Source of the DNA: Chondrus crispus
Lineage: Eukaryota > Rhodophyta > Florideophyceae > Gigartinales > Gigartinaceae
Length of the DNA: 64,000 bases
NCBI RefSeq assembly: GCF_000350225.1
Contig: NW_005179277.1
Span: 1-64,000 of the forward strand
Direction of reading: 5' to 3'
In this document: one piece after another, positions 17,378 to 28,599 of the stretch
Numbering within the stretch: the first letter of the stretch is position 1
Layout: every line of letters starts with the position of its first letter
Position numbers and translations under genes: made by a program
Notes under the pieces: model-generated
What the model was told of the DNA's origin: nothing
Seen by the model: only the letters and a program-made list of their open reading frames with translations
Database searches by the model: none

Positions 17378-19114
17378 CTAACCTTTGTTTCTTACATACA
17401 ACAGAAATCCCAAGACACATTCTAAGGCAAGAATCTGCGTACCAGCTTCGAGGCGATGGAATGATGTATCCTCAACATGTGTCATCCTCATTACAGGGTT
17501 CCGGTTCCAAAGATTCCTGAATGTTTCATACACTTCTGGGTGTCTGTAGAAAGTCAATGCAATACGGGCAAATCGTCTCTGAGTGAACTCCTTTTTGTCC
17601 GGAATAGGCCGAAAAAACAGGAAGGACTTGAAAACTGCTCGAGAATTCAGAGAGAGTTTCCTAGTCCTCAGCCGTTCGACAAGGGATTTAATGCTTGAAA
17701 CGGAGGAGTACACTAGGTCATCAAATGTACCCCGTGCCTTTCTCTCCCCTCTCTGATTCAGTTCATTCCCAATAGCTATCATCTCCTCCTCAGTCATCTG
17801 AAGATCGTCAATTCTCTCCCAGAGGACAACTGTTACATACAGTCTGCTTTCGCTTGACAGAATCCTTCGTTCTCTGGCCAATTGACGTTGAAACTTGTAC
17901 ATTGCAGATGCTCGATGCAGCCCGTCGATGATAATGAGCTCCACGAGTCTCTGGCGTCCTTCCCCGTCCATTTTGTACGAAGGAAGCTCATTATCCTTAA
18001 TCCCAAGTCCAAACTCAAGCTTGGCAAACAGCTGTTCTCCCTTGAGTGTTTGGTGCGTAGCCACGGAAACTTTTCCGAGGGATCCAGGGACGAAATCTCC
18101 TCGTCTCATCTCCTTGTAAAGATCCTCTACATGAGAGTTACGAATACTTCGAGTACTGAATGCTGGGAGTGCTAGTTGGTCGACTCCAATCCTGATTTCC
18201 TTCTGAACGTAGTCCCCCAGACGAGAAGGAGGGGGAAGGCGATTCAAGAGGTCATTAACTTCTTCGTCCTCTTCATTGTCGGAAATGTAAGGAATGTAGA
18301 CCTCGTCGCCATCAACATCCAACCCAGATATTTCAACTGGCTGTCCAGGGAAATCGGAGAGAGCTGACCCACGACTTCTAAGGGACTGCAGGGAATACGC
18401 CGCATCAAGAAGAGCTGTTTCTGACGCACGCCTGGTCTTAACTTGTACCGGAGCCAGTATATCACTGACAGGAACTTTGTGGATCGCTTCGGGATCGCAC
18501 GCAAACGGGCGTGATTTGGTTTGCTCGCCAGTCCTTCTGTCACTTCCTTCAGGATCTGCCTCAGGTAGGCTCAATGGCTTTCCATGCCGCCCCTCTTCGA
18601 ATTGAAGAACGCGATTAACCAATTGACGACGTTCTGCATTAGGCTTTGTAGTACGTGCTCTTCTGATGGGTTGTGACATCCGTTCCATAACGCGCCGACG
18701 TTTGGACCCAAGTGCATTGTTATCTTTCGTGATATCCTTGATGCCAGACCCGGGTGACCACGCAACGGCTACTCGATCAGCAGTGCTGGACCCTTTCGGG
18801 TCGGGAGAGCCGAAATCATGTACGTTATCCGTGACCACGCCGGACTCTCCAATTGGGGTCCCGACCGGTGCCTCGGGACCTTTCGATGGCGCTTGGCTTG
18901 CGTTCTTTGCGAAATCTTCTCCCCCCGCGTGAACATTCCACTCCTGACCACGGATGGTCCCTGAGCGATTCATACGGATTTGAATCACCAGGGGTGTACA
19001 GCGGTAGGACATAGGGTGGCAGGAGCCACTTCTTGTAGGAGAGCGAAGGTTGAAACGGCAAGACTTCCGCTGTGGATTTCTCTTGGCTCCAGCGGCACTG
19101 AGTGGTTCCGACAA
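17378..19114 (-). CDS. ParB/sulfiredoxin-fold domain protein
   Basis: The minus-strand frame opens with a non-ATG codon; the first ATG is at about 19012 (MSYRCTPLV). About 250 residues of disordered, basic sequence (GSKRRRVMERM) precede a ParB-like domain that contains the signature IIIDGLHRASAMYKF near 17910-17945, corresponding to the DGxHR motif that binds nucleotide and phosphate in ParB/Srx proteins. A helical C-terminal region follows. Bacterial ParB proteins bind DNA and hydrolyse CTP; eukaryotic relatives include putative nucleases often tied to DNA modification or mobile elements. The frame ends at TAG 17378-17380, but the next gene continues in the same frame; a 36-nt GTATGT...TTCAG interval (17364-17399) would splice it out in frame. 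It is divergent from MTase-SET copy 2. Confidence 0.6.
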   Translation of the reverse strand: MSEPLSAAGAKRNPQRKSCRFNLRSPTRSGSCHPMSYRCTPLVIQIRMNRSGTIRGQEWNVHAGGEDFAKNASQAPSKGPEAPVGTPIGESGVVTDNVHDFGSPDPKGSSTADRVAVAWSPGSGIKDITKDNNALGSKRRRVMERMSQPIRRARTTKPNAERRQLVNRVLQFEEGRHGKPLSLPEADPEGSDRRTGEQTKSRPFACDPEAIHKVPVSDILAPVQVKTRRASETALLDAAYSLQSLRSRGSALSDFPGQPVEISGLDVDGDEVYIPYISDNEEDEEVNDLLNRLPPPSRLGDYVQKEIRIGVDQLALPAFSTRSIRNSHVEDLYKEMRRGDFVPGSLGKVSVATHQTLKGEQLFAKLEFGLGIKDNELPSYKMDGEGRQRLVELIIIDGLHRASAMYKFQRQLARERRILSSESRLYVTVVLWERIDDLQMTEEEMIAIGNELNQRGERKARGTFDDLVYSSVSSIKSLVERLRTRKLSLNSRAVFKSFLFFRPIPDKKEFTQRRFARIALTFYRHPEVYETFRNLWNRNPVMRMTHVEDTSFHRLEAGTQILALECVLGFLLYVRNKG

Positions 19115-19833
19115 TAATATGCGCGAAAATGCGCTTACAAGTGATCCTTTGCAAGGTTTATGCCTCTATCCCAACTTTTACCAATTTTTAAATATCAAAT
19201 TTGTGCAGTTCAGAAAGACCAAACTTTCTACAAACAGCCCGCTTCTACAAAATGACGCCATCCGATATGAATTTTCCCCCTATGTACACACGCACACTTT
19301 CCTTCTCCCGTTCAAATCCAATCTAGACGTTGCCGCTCCTCTCTGCTCGGCCGTCCAAGTGAAGTACAATGCCGATGATAAGGGCGCCGCGCCACACTCT
19401 GCGATCCCAAGACCAACCGTCCTCCACTACGAGAGCAACTGCACAAAGTTTGGGGGTACATAGTTCGTCTTCCGTCCATTTTTATCTCCAAAGGGATGGT
19501 GTCGTTCCCGAGGGAGGGACCAGCTTCAAGAGAAACATGATTAAACTTACGCACGGCCGAGATTCATGTGCTCTGGATGTGGGTAACGCGGATGGTTTCG
19601 ACGTACGAAGCAGGCCCCTGATGGCTATCTGCGAGTGGACAAAAGATTGCGGAGGTGCGGAACTGCTCAGCGCACTTGATTTCGATATCAACTCCGCGGG
19701 AATTGCAAGTTTATTTGGATACCTTCGCGTATGCAAGTAATTTTGCAGTAATGGAGATGGCATCCCAGTCGGTCGAAGCGTCGATACGCGCGTCTGGGAC
19801 ATCTTCAAAGCTACAAACGTGGAGTACGCTGCG
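19115..19833. promoter_or_regulatory. Divergent intergenic region between ParB gene and MTase-SET copy 2
   Basis: About 700-800 bp separate the two divergent genes and may hold both promoters. A 123-codon ORF with an ATG (19369-19740) lies inside and could be an extra N-terminal exon of copy 2 or chance; it shows no similarity to the corresponding N-terminal part of copy 1. No TATA box stands out. Confidence 0.35.
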
Positions 19834-21570
19834 ATGTCATGCAAGTTTATGTCGAAATCGTCAGGAAAGTCGAACGAATCGTTTAATACAAGTGTACCAA
19901 CTACACTTTACCTAATCTGTTTCTCCTGGGCTCTTCAAATTCTATCCGGAAGAGCACAACGCTACCAGGCAGACCGTAAAGGGGAACGCAAGAGGCGAGC
20001 CCGAAAATGCTCTTCAGTGAAGCCACCTTACAACAAATTGAGATCCCATTCGCAAAGGGTTGCGAGTGTAGTTCAATCTATTGCGCTTTGCTGGGATACT
20101 CTTCTGGAAGCAATTAGATTTATGAACTGTGAAGAGGGTCTCCTACCATACCTTCTATTCGATCTTGAGAAGGTTGACTTCGTTGTTCTCAAGGACCTTT
20201 CAGATGGATACGCACCAGCTTCTCAGAGCAAGACGTTTAGAAATCCTGACGGCAGTACTAGAGGACAACGTTTCGCGGCTCAGAGCCGCAATGAGTATGT
20301 GGACGAAATTTTGCGCTCTCTTGCCATGATGTTCGTCCAAGATGTATGCCATTCGATGAATGACGATTCGTTGTTTGGTTCCTCCTGTGTAGTGTGGAAT
20401 GAGGCGAAGAGATTTGAAGTGCCGAGTGATGGATCACTTCCGCCTCGTTTCTCCAGTCTCCCTCCAAATATTATTGCTCGTTTTTCACTCTCCATTCATC
20501 AATCTTTAGTTGTGGACACGAGCAAATTGAGTCAAAGGTGTAATGAGGATGTCACAATGGAAATTGCGCAAGAAGAGACTGCTTCAGAGCAGGAGGGGGA
20601 GAGCACTTCAAACCCCGATTCTGAAACATGCACACCATCTTGCGAATGTGCAGACGCTAGGAGGAGGTTGAAAGGATATTGTGAAACAGCATTGTTTCGG
20701 GTCCATTGCTGTAATTTCGAGTCACTATTGGAAGAGGAGGATCGCATCACTCATTCGTTAATTGATTTCTCACTGGCGGAGTCGTCGAAGCTACTTTTGA
20801 CTGAGCCGCCCTCGTTAAAATCGGAGTGGATGTCGGAATCAGATGTCCCCATTCTATCAGAAGAACACGGCAAATTTTTTGTAGAATGCGCTAAAAATAT
20901 GGTTGAAGTGAGAGGGCATGCCATTATATTTTACTCTGCAATGGACTTCCCCAGATGGGTTACTTTTTTCAAACCATGCACAGATGAAGACGGCAGAACG
21001 CCTTCATTTGAAGTTGATGACGTTCCGTTCCTACTCCTCCAGGATCGAGATGTTGAGTTTGGACAAACCACATGCGGAAATCTATTCTACTTTGCCATGC
21101 ACGCAGAAAGAATTGAGGACGGTGTGAAAAGGTCTTCTGATCTGCGGCGGGACTCATCGCCAGACGATGGTTCATGCGAAAAGATCGGTCATGGAACAGT
21201 TCAGCTTGTACAATCGAGGTTCTCACAAACCAGTCACGTCGCGGACCATGTGCGTCTTTTACAAAGATCGGAAACTGTCTACCGCAGGGGACTTGGAGAT
21301 AAGCTGTTACCTCTTCATCGAAACCAGAAATGCTAAAGCTTGCTTCAGGAGCTGATATACCTCTTCACCATGCCAAATGACATTGTGGTAGATCCATTTG
21401 GGCGATCTTTCGCCACGGGAATTGCTTGTATGACATTGCCAGAGAGCGAAATCTGGTACTTCGTGGGCTGTGAATCTAATCTGGAATGTTTCCTGTTTGC
21501 TGAAAGGAACCTCGACAATATTGTTATTGCTCGAATGAAAAAGAAGACAGCAAGGGAAAAGAAGTTTTGA
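19834..21570 (+). pseudogene. Degenerate class-beta methyltransferase (MTase-SET copy 2)
   Basis: The first ATG is at 19834. The N-terminal region aligns with copy 1 throughout: SIALCWDTLLEA with QQVVRAWDTYAA, RSLAMMFVQDVCHSM with RTLATEFFQDIHSM, and RGHAIIFYSAMDF with GGHGIIFCSIQQF. The catalytic DPPY is replaced by TEPPS and the SAM motif DLFAGT by DPFGRS, so it cannot be an active methyltransferase in the usual way. The frame shifts at least twice between about 21170 and 21360, and a TAA interrupts at 21334-21336, so I call it a pseudogene. It could also be a diverged regulatory paralogue with small introns. It retains enough length and order to show that MTase and SET were joined before the duplication. 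Confidence 0.6.
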
Positions 21571-21576
21571 ACGATG

Positions 21577-22355
21577 CTGCCTTTGTAGTACTCTATTCAC
21601 AAAGGGGAAAATCTGACAACTTCGATAAACTGGACTCAGGCTGGACTGCACCGAAGGGGTTCGGGTCCTTTTCGGTTATCCCCTCGTATTTGATGAATTT
21701 TTTAAGCAAGATATGGAATGAACCACTCGTAGTCTCGTCGCTCAGAACGAGACCACCTTCATCATGGCCGCAGGTTTTACAAAACAAATTTCAGTCAATT
21801 GATAGAGCGGTGTTGGGGGCTTTTGAAGAGATTGAATTGGGTTTATACGTTCATGGAGAGTCACTGTTTGCAAATAAAGCTTTCAGGAAGGGAGATGTAC
21901 TTGGAACTTGCTACGGGACACTGGTATATCGAAATATAGCAACAAATAACTCCACTGATGACGATTTGAGACAGACATATGGGGTGGGAATTTTTAGTAC
22001 TTCAGTTGAGGCCTTTAGGAGGTCGGCTTTATCTTTCAAGGTATCTGATGCATCCAAAGACTACTCCGGTACGCATTTGGACTCCGGAAGGACTGCCATA
22101 GAGGTCTTTGCGGTTCCCGCGTCATTTTCTGTGTTCTCCCATATGCGTGTCACTCTAGTTGCGACGGAGCCGAAACGTATGCGTCCGGCGACCCCAGCAA
22201 ATCGTTCAGTAACTTTTGCGAACGTCTCAATACGGATAAAGTGTAAGTCTGTGCGTAACAAATACCATTTGACGGAGGTTGATGCATTCCAAGTGATGGC
22301 GGTTTCAGATATCTCACCTGGCGTGGAGGTTACCGCATGCACAGAACAATGGTAG
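21577..22355 (+). pseudogene. SET-like domain of MTase-SET copy 2
   Basis: This third-frame segment aligns with copy 1 from GWTAPKG (copy 1 RWNAPKG) to the SET start HGESLFANKAFRKGDVLGTC (copy 1 GQGVFAAKTFQKGDLICSY) and YGTLVYR (copy 1 FGTLVYH). The region replacing NHSC is VFSHMRVTLV, with no asparagine, and the C-terminal DYG is replaced by VTACTEQW. The methyltransferase function is therefore probably lost. It follows the MTase-like segment with a frame change near 21567. AATAAA at about 22410 could be the polyadenylation signal. Confidence 0.55.
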
Positions 22356-23207
22356 CAAAAACGTGTATTGTAAATGTTTACATCTAGATTTCACTTTCTT
22401 GTGCGGCAATAAAGAAATTCTTTGTTTAGAATATAAGTTACAACATCATCCGAGGCAAGGTCTGGGCTTGTATGGCCGTGACCGCACATAGAAACGCAGC
22501 TGAGGACAGTGCGTCGACCAGTCACAAGGGCAGCGACAGCAACACGGACGCAAGCGGCTTGCCACTAGCAACGGAATTACGAGAAATAAGAAAGCGGCGG
22601 GACAAGGGCTGCAACGGGTGTGTCGTTTCAGAGCGTCCAAACATGCTCTATGATATCGAGGAAATTGATTTTGGGTTCAAAGTTTGCGTCCTCTCCTTAC
22701 TCCGAACTTTGCCCTTGCTATTCTCACGTTTATGAATTCGTGCGAGAAGAAACGGTTATAGATAAAAGACATCACGTGTACATGTGTATGTGGGTGAAGC
22801 GGGCATAAAAATCTTTCAGAATTGGCCCATTTTTGCTGAAATCACGGAAAAAGGGTGACGTCGAGCTTCAGCAATTTTGCAGACAGATAACTTACATGCA
22901 TCATTTTCCACAGTGATCACCCTTCCACCCTCAAAGTGACGAGTTTATGGCGGCCTCTGCTTCTAAGGCAAGATGCCACGCGTGAAGTTGTGTACTGTGT
23001 AGCATCTCCGGAAGTTGTGGCACGCGTGTGCAGCATGGCACTATATCTTTAAGAGCCACTCTATCGTGAATTCAGTCTCGACGATTTCCAACCAGCTGCT
23101 CTCAGTGGAGAGCATTCCGTCTCCTTCTTCCACAATTCTCTCCGGACCTCTGCCTCTCCCGTATCCCCCACACCCACCTCGCCTCCCGGCTCTACCCTTT
23201 CATCACC
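22356..23207. other. Intergenic region, no convincing gene
   Basis: An ATG-started 87-codon ORF at 22472-22735 (Ser/Asp-rich head, hydrophobic end) may be chance. The stretch from about 23080 to 23207 is pyrimidine-rich and leads into the good start context caccATGg at 23208, resembling a promoter or leader for the broken gene that follows. Confidence 0.35.
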
Positions 23208-23960
23208 ATGGGTCGCTCCCTCTTCCTGCATAGCCCTGCGCGGTCGTCGTCCCCCGCAGCCCTGTCGTTCGAGGACCAGTGCCGCCTACTGTACCCGGCG
23301 CACGGCGACCTGCGCCGGCGTGCTTTCGAGCTGCTGCGCGAGCCACAGTTACGCCTGGGGTACACCGAGACCGTCTCCATGGAGCGCACGCGCACTACGG
23401 CTCGCATGGCCCGCGTGCGCGACGCGTGGCTGCTGAGCGACACCGTCTCGCGCTCCAACGAGGTCTAGTTGCGCCGCTACGACGCCATCATCGACGTGCA
23501 TCTCTAAGGTGTTGTTAGCGCAGCTGGATGCGGCGGCCAAGAATGGGGGCACGTACGCCAGGGACTAGGTTGCCGAGGCGCTCAACACACCGCCGACACC
23601 TTTGGCAAGTAGGAGCTGCAACAGCAGCAAGTAGTTATACAAGGCTTATATCTACGGGGCGCTCTAGAAGCGCGAGGGCAAGCCGGTCAAGAAGGTCGGG
23701 GAGGGTATGGAAGGATAGCGCGGCACTGGAACGGATGTGTGAGGCATGCATCTGTAAGTGACGCAGCGCGCGGCAAAGCGTTAACGCTTTCGCAATCGCA
23801 GCCCACACGCGCCAAAACAACCTCAATTGAGTTTGTGCTGGCGCGTGTGGGCAACCAATGCCAGGGTGTCGGACGAGAGCCTTTTCAGGCCCAGGAGCGT
23901 CAGTGCGGGGCAGGCGGCGGACGTAGTGGAGCAGATTTATGACTTATGCAAGGATATGAC
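23208..23960 (+). pseudogene. Broken GC-rich gene, possibly acyl-CoA-oxidase-like
   Basis: Coding character starts at an ATG in excellent context and runs 86 codons (AHGDLRRRAFELLREPQLRL, then TARMARVRDAWLLSDTVSRS). It continues in the same frame past several stops to about 23750, and a further coding-like piece is seen near 23900 (VEQIYDLCKDM). GC content is clearly higher than in neighbouring genes, so this may be foreign or a fast-evolving relic. The N-terminal pattern faintly recalls peroxisomal acyl-CoA oxidases, but I would not rely on it. The 3' end runs into the double palindrome at 23939. Confidence 0.35.
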
Positions 23961-24049
23961 AAGCAGTTCATGAACTGCTTGTCATATTCTTGCACAAGTC
24001 ATACATCAAAACTGGCCCGCCGGCCTCTGCAGAGGCAGGCGAGCCAGTT
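23939..24049. repeat. Two back-to-back palindromes (64 bp and 40 bp)
   Basis: First dyad: 32-bp arms at 23939-23970 and 23971-24002 with two mismatches and no loop, centred on GCAGTTCATGAACTGC. Second dyad: 20-bp arms at 24010-24029 and 24030-24049 with two mismatches, centred on GGCCTCTGCAGAGGCAGG. Only seven bases separate them. Loop-free inverted repeats like these should extrude cruciforms and are unusual in stable genomic DNA. Confidence 0.8.
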
Positions 24050-24319
24050 CTGTTTACTGAGCACCACAGGTGGCGCGTGGGACTACCTGCGGCGGTTAAA
24101 AATCAAAAAATATCGGACCTCCATTTCCAAATTTTTTTTAGCCCGAATTGTATTGTCCTCAGAGGATCAAATTTACCACCAATAGCAATAATGTACCGTG
24201 TAGTGTAACTCTTAATCCGCTAACCCCACCAACCCTATATCCGTTAATCTGCTACGATCAGTTTCACCTACTATCCTACTCCCTTACGATTATAACCGAA
24301 TATATATAATATAAAAGAA
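24050..24319. other. AT-rich spacer before the copia fossil
   Basis: Contains A/T runs and a TATATATAATATAAAAG segment near 24300. No gene and no copy of the copia LTR is seen here, so the element's 5' end is missing. Confidence 0.4.
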
Positions 24320-27300
24320 ATAACCCCAACACTGGCTTAAAGCTAAGTGCATTCGTTTCTCGAGATGACAATTCCACTGCTGCTTTTGCTGAGAGTGACT
24401 TTACTTGCTTGCTTTCGACTTCCACTCCAGAAAAGAGGGCTGCAAACGCAGGGTCATGGCTTGTCGATTCCGGTTGCAGCGCTCACATTACGTTTGATCG
24501 CTGTTTGTTTGTTACGTATGAACAGATGCAATCTGGATCAGTTGAGATGGGTACGAAGGCTAGAGCTAATGTCGCTGGTCGCGGCGAGGTAGAATTCATG
24601 TTGAATGTGAACGGTAGTCCACATCCTTGCAAATTGTCAAGCGTTTTGCACGTTTCTGATTTTGTATACTCGCTACTGTCTGTTAGCCAAATGGTCTCAA
24701 AGGGTTTGCAAGTGTCATTTGAAAATGAGAAATGCCGCGTTACTGCAGGACCAACTGTAGTTGGCACAGCGAGTCAAGTTGGGGATTTGTACATACTTGA
24801 CGTCATGAATGAAACCTTTTATGCTCACGTAGTTACCCTGCAGACGCTACATGAACGCATGGCCCATGTTAATGTACGAGGAATCGCATCAATGATTCAC
24901 AATGATGTGGTAAGTGGCATCAACGTTCGTCAAAGCGATTTCATCAGTGCAATGAATCCGAAGTCTGACAATCACCCTCTCATTTGTCCTGCGTGTGTGT
25001 TCGGGAAAGCAACGCGATCAGTAATCCCAAAACAGCGATCATCGTCTCGAGCACAGAACTGTCTTGACTTGGTACATTCTGATGTCTGCGGGCCACTTGA
25101 AGTACAGTCAGTTGGTGGCTCGAGATACTTCATTATATTTGTAGATGATCACTCGAACTGGGTTTTTGTGTACACGATGAGAAATAAATCCGAGGCGTTT
25201 GCAAAATACAAGTTGTATGAAAAGTTGGCTCAAACCCACACTGGTCGCAAAGTAAAGATGCTTCGCACTGATCGAGGGGGAGAGTACTTGTCGACGGAAT
25301 TCAGGTCGCATTTAGATTTAAACGGCACGCAGCACCAACTCACAACGGCGTACACCCCTGAACAAAACGGTGTTGCTGAACGTTTAAATCGAAGTTTGAT
25401 TGATCTTGTCCGCTCTATGCTTTCTCATAAACAGGTCAGTAAGCGATTCTGGGCCGAGGCTCTTGCCACTTCGGTATATGTACGCAATCGAGTTACTTCA
25501 CGCGCTTTGCCCGTTAATACAACTCTGCACCACATTTGGTTGAATTCCACTCCAAATGTTGGCCATTTGCGAGTATTTGGGTCAAAATGTTGGTATACAC
25601 TACCAAAATTAGAGCTCCGTAAGCTGGACTTGCGAGCGCGTAAAGCAATGTTTCTTGGGTACTCGCAATGCAGTAAGGCATACAAACTTTGGAAAGGAGA
25701 GTTGAATAAAATTGTTGTCTCACGGGATGTCAAGTTTGATGAATCGACATGTGGGATGCATGACATTCCTGCACACGAAAGTGATTCAATCAACTCTGAT
25801 GTTGACGTTGTATTGCTCGGTGGCGACAATGGGAATACAGCTGATAACCCAAATACGGATGAGGTTGGTTCTGAAGAGGATGAAGTTTCGGAGGAGGTTC
25901 TTGAAAACGATGGCGCTCATTCTGTAAGTGAGAATGATGAAGATGAAGATGATGTACCAACTGCTGTCGAAACTCCGAATGTCACCCCTCCAACTCCGAG
26001 TCCAGCCGTACGAAGATCGTCTCGAGTCAGCAGACCTCCCGGATCATGGTGGAGAAGCAACTTTGCAGCTGCTCTTCTTCACAGGCGCATGTCGCTATTG
26101 AGGGTCCCAAGACTTTCAACCAGGCAACCAACGGTCCTAGAGCTGCATTTTGGCAGACCGGCATTGACAAAGAACTTGCCTCGCAGACCAAAAATCGGAC
26201 TTGGAAACTTGTTCCTCGATCTGAGGCGTCAAACATCTTGACATCTAGATGGGGTTTCAATGTGAAGCAACTGCCTGATGCAAATGGCAATATAGTTGAA
26301 AGTGCAAAAGCCAGACTGGTTGCTCGTGGATTTCAGCAAGTGCAAGATCTTGACTATACTGAGACATATGCCCCTGTCATAAAGTTTACCACTATTCGTC
26401 AACTTCTTGCCTTAGTGGCTCATTACGACCTCGAACTTCATCAGATGGATGTCGTAACTGCGTTTTTGAACGGCGACTTGGATGAAGACATCTACATGGA
26501 GCAACCCGAAGGGTGCATTGACAAAAGCAAAAGTGATCACTTGTGTAAACTTTTGAAAGCATTTTACGGTCTTAAACAAGCAAATCGTCAATGGCATGCC
26601 AAAGTGGATGATTTCTTAATTGGTGAATTGGGATTCGAGACTTCGCGTAGTGATCCTTGTCTCTACATTAAACGCATCGGTAACACTATCATGCTGATTG
26701 CACTTTATGTCGATGACTTGTTACTCGCTGGCAGCGATATCGATCCCATCCAATGGATGAAAGGGGAGCTTAATAAACGGTTTGAGATGAAAGACGTTGG
26801 TGAAGCAAAAGTCTGCATTGGTCTTGAAATTCAAAGGGATCGCACCGCCAAGACGTTGAGTCTCACTCAAACTAAGTATGCATCAAAACTGCTGAGAGTT
26901 TTCGAATGTCAACGTGTAACCCCTCTCTGACTCCAATGGAACAAGGTCACACAACCACGATTTCAACCGAAAACGACTCCGAAACAAATGTACCGTATCG
27001 TGAGGCAGTGGGATCCCTGATGTACTTGATGGTTGGCACTCGTCCAGACTTGGCATATGCGATTGGAAAGCTTTCTCAACATTCTGCCAACCCATGTGAG
27101 TCACACTGGGCAGGTGTGAAACGGGTAATGCGATACGTGCAAGGGACTCGAAACTTAGGAATCGTGTTTGACAATAAATCTAAATCGCCGGAGTTGTTCG
27201 GCTTCAGTCATGCTGACTGGGCCGGTTGTTCAGAATCTCGCAAGTCGACCAGCGGATATGTTTTCAAGTTCTGCAGTGGAGCGATCAGTTGGAGTTCCCG

Positions 27301-28590
27301 GAAACAGACTGTGGTTGCAACTTCAACGTGTGAAGCTGAGTACATTGCACTGTGTGAAGCGTGTAAGGAGGCGACTTGGTTGCGTCAAGTGGTTGCTGAT
27401 GTTCTTGGACTTGATTCTGATCTCACGATTATGATGGGGTGTGACAATGCAGGGACTATTTCGTATGCACAGAAGGAATCGATCAATCGTCGTAATAAAC
27501 ATGTTGATGTGAAATACCACTATGTACGAGATGCTATTACGAGAAACATCGTGTCTTTGTCGCATTACCCGACCACTTCCAGGCCTGCAGATATCCTGAC
27601 GAAAGCACTTGGGCGAGTTCTGTTCCAGAAGTTTGTAGAACTTCTAGGGCTTGCAGTAGCTACTTCTGGTAAAAGCATGTGATCGAGGGGGAGTGTTGTA
27701 ATTCTACGACCACATGCCGATATGCATGACACACAACGACAGGTATGACACGTCTAAAAGCAAAAACACTCGGCGTGATGAGCTGAGCAATTTTGATTTT
27801 CAACGTGTACACGTGTGATTTCTGTCGACGGTTGCACCCTACAGTACTTCAGGACCAAGTTTGGTTTTCGACGTGTACACGTGTGAAATATGTACACGGT
27901 TGCGGTGTACAGTACAATCTGAGCATGTTTCATTTTCTCCGCCTGACACGTGTATGACCTGGACACATGTACTCATTACACTGTCGGACGCGTACAGTAC
28001 GCCTGCAGTCTTACAGACAAAGTGTAGAACCTTGGTGGCGGGTGCCTGGCACGTGCCAAAGGTTTACAGCGTCCATGGAGTGCAGCACGGGTACAGTAGG
28101 ACACAAAGATACCGTTGCGCGAGTTTTGAATTCGTAAGGCAAAATGTGCACTGTTGTAATTGACAGTGGACAGGACCGCACGAGAGATTCAGATTCATAA
28201 GGCAACGTGTGCGCTGTAAACAGTCCTTGCAAGATTCATTTGAATTCGTAAGGCAACGTGTGAGCTGTAAACGTGCCTTACGAATTTGTGCCACGCTGGA
28301 TTTGGAATAGTAAGGGAATTTGTGCTTTGCTGTGCTTTGTTGTACTGCCTTACTAATTTCTCCGTCATGACAGTGGTAATTCGTAAGGCGATTTTCTGTT
28401 ATGTTTGTTGGGCCATCGCCAGTTTGGCTGAGTAGCAAGACGGGCACATGTGTTAGAGCCAATTTATTTGTAGTATGTGTGTCGTAGTCTTTGGTAGTAG
28501 AGTTCTAGAAGATTGCAGAAGTGTATAAGTAGTGCCAGAAGTTGGCGACTCAAAGTAAATCGGTACCCAATCCTTCCACTTCACCTCATC
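24320..28590 (+). mobile_element. Ty1/copia retrotransposon fossil, 5'-truncated
   Basis: The pol region follows copia order: aspartic protease (WLVDSGCSAHI), integrase with a zinc-binding head and catalytic core (LVHSDVCGPL, RTDRGGEYLS, TPEQNGVAER), reverse transcriptase (MDVVTAFLNGDLDEDIYMEQ, LYVDDLLLAGSD) and RNase H (CEAEYIALCEA). A purine tract GAGGGGGAGTG precedes the 3' LTR at about 27693. The 5' LTR and most of gag are absent, and pol carries roughly two interruptions, so the element is broken. With only one LTR its age cannot be read from LTR divergence; the protein is still well conserved, suggesting moderate age. Confidence 0.9.
27693..28590 (+). repeat. 3' LTR of the copia fossil, with internal repeats
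   Basis: It begins TGTTGTAATTC directly after the purine tract and probably ends near 28590 (boundary not certain). The U3 part has a direct repeat of about 75 bp built on CGTGTACACGTGTGA (27806 and 27871), and three to four copies of a unit with ATTCGTAAGGCAACGTGTG between about 28130 and 28390. TATAAGTAGTG near 28525 could be the promoter. Confidence 0.6.
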
Positions 28591-28599
28591 AACGGTCCT

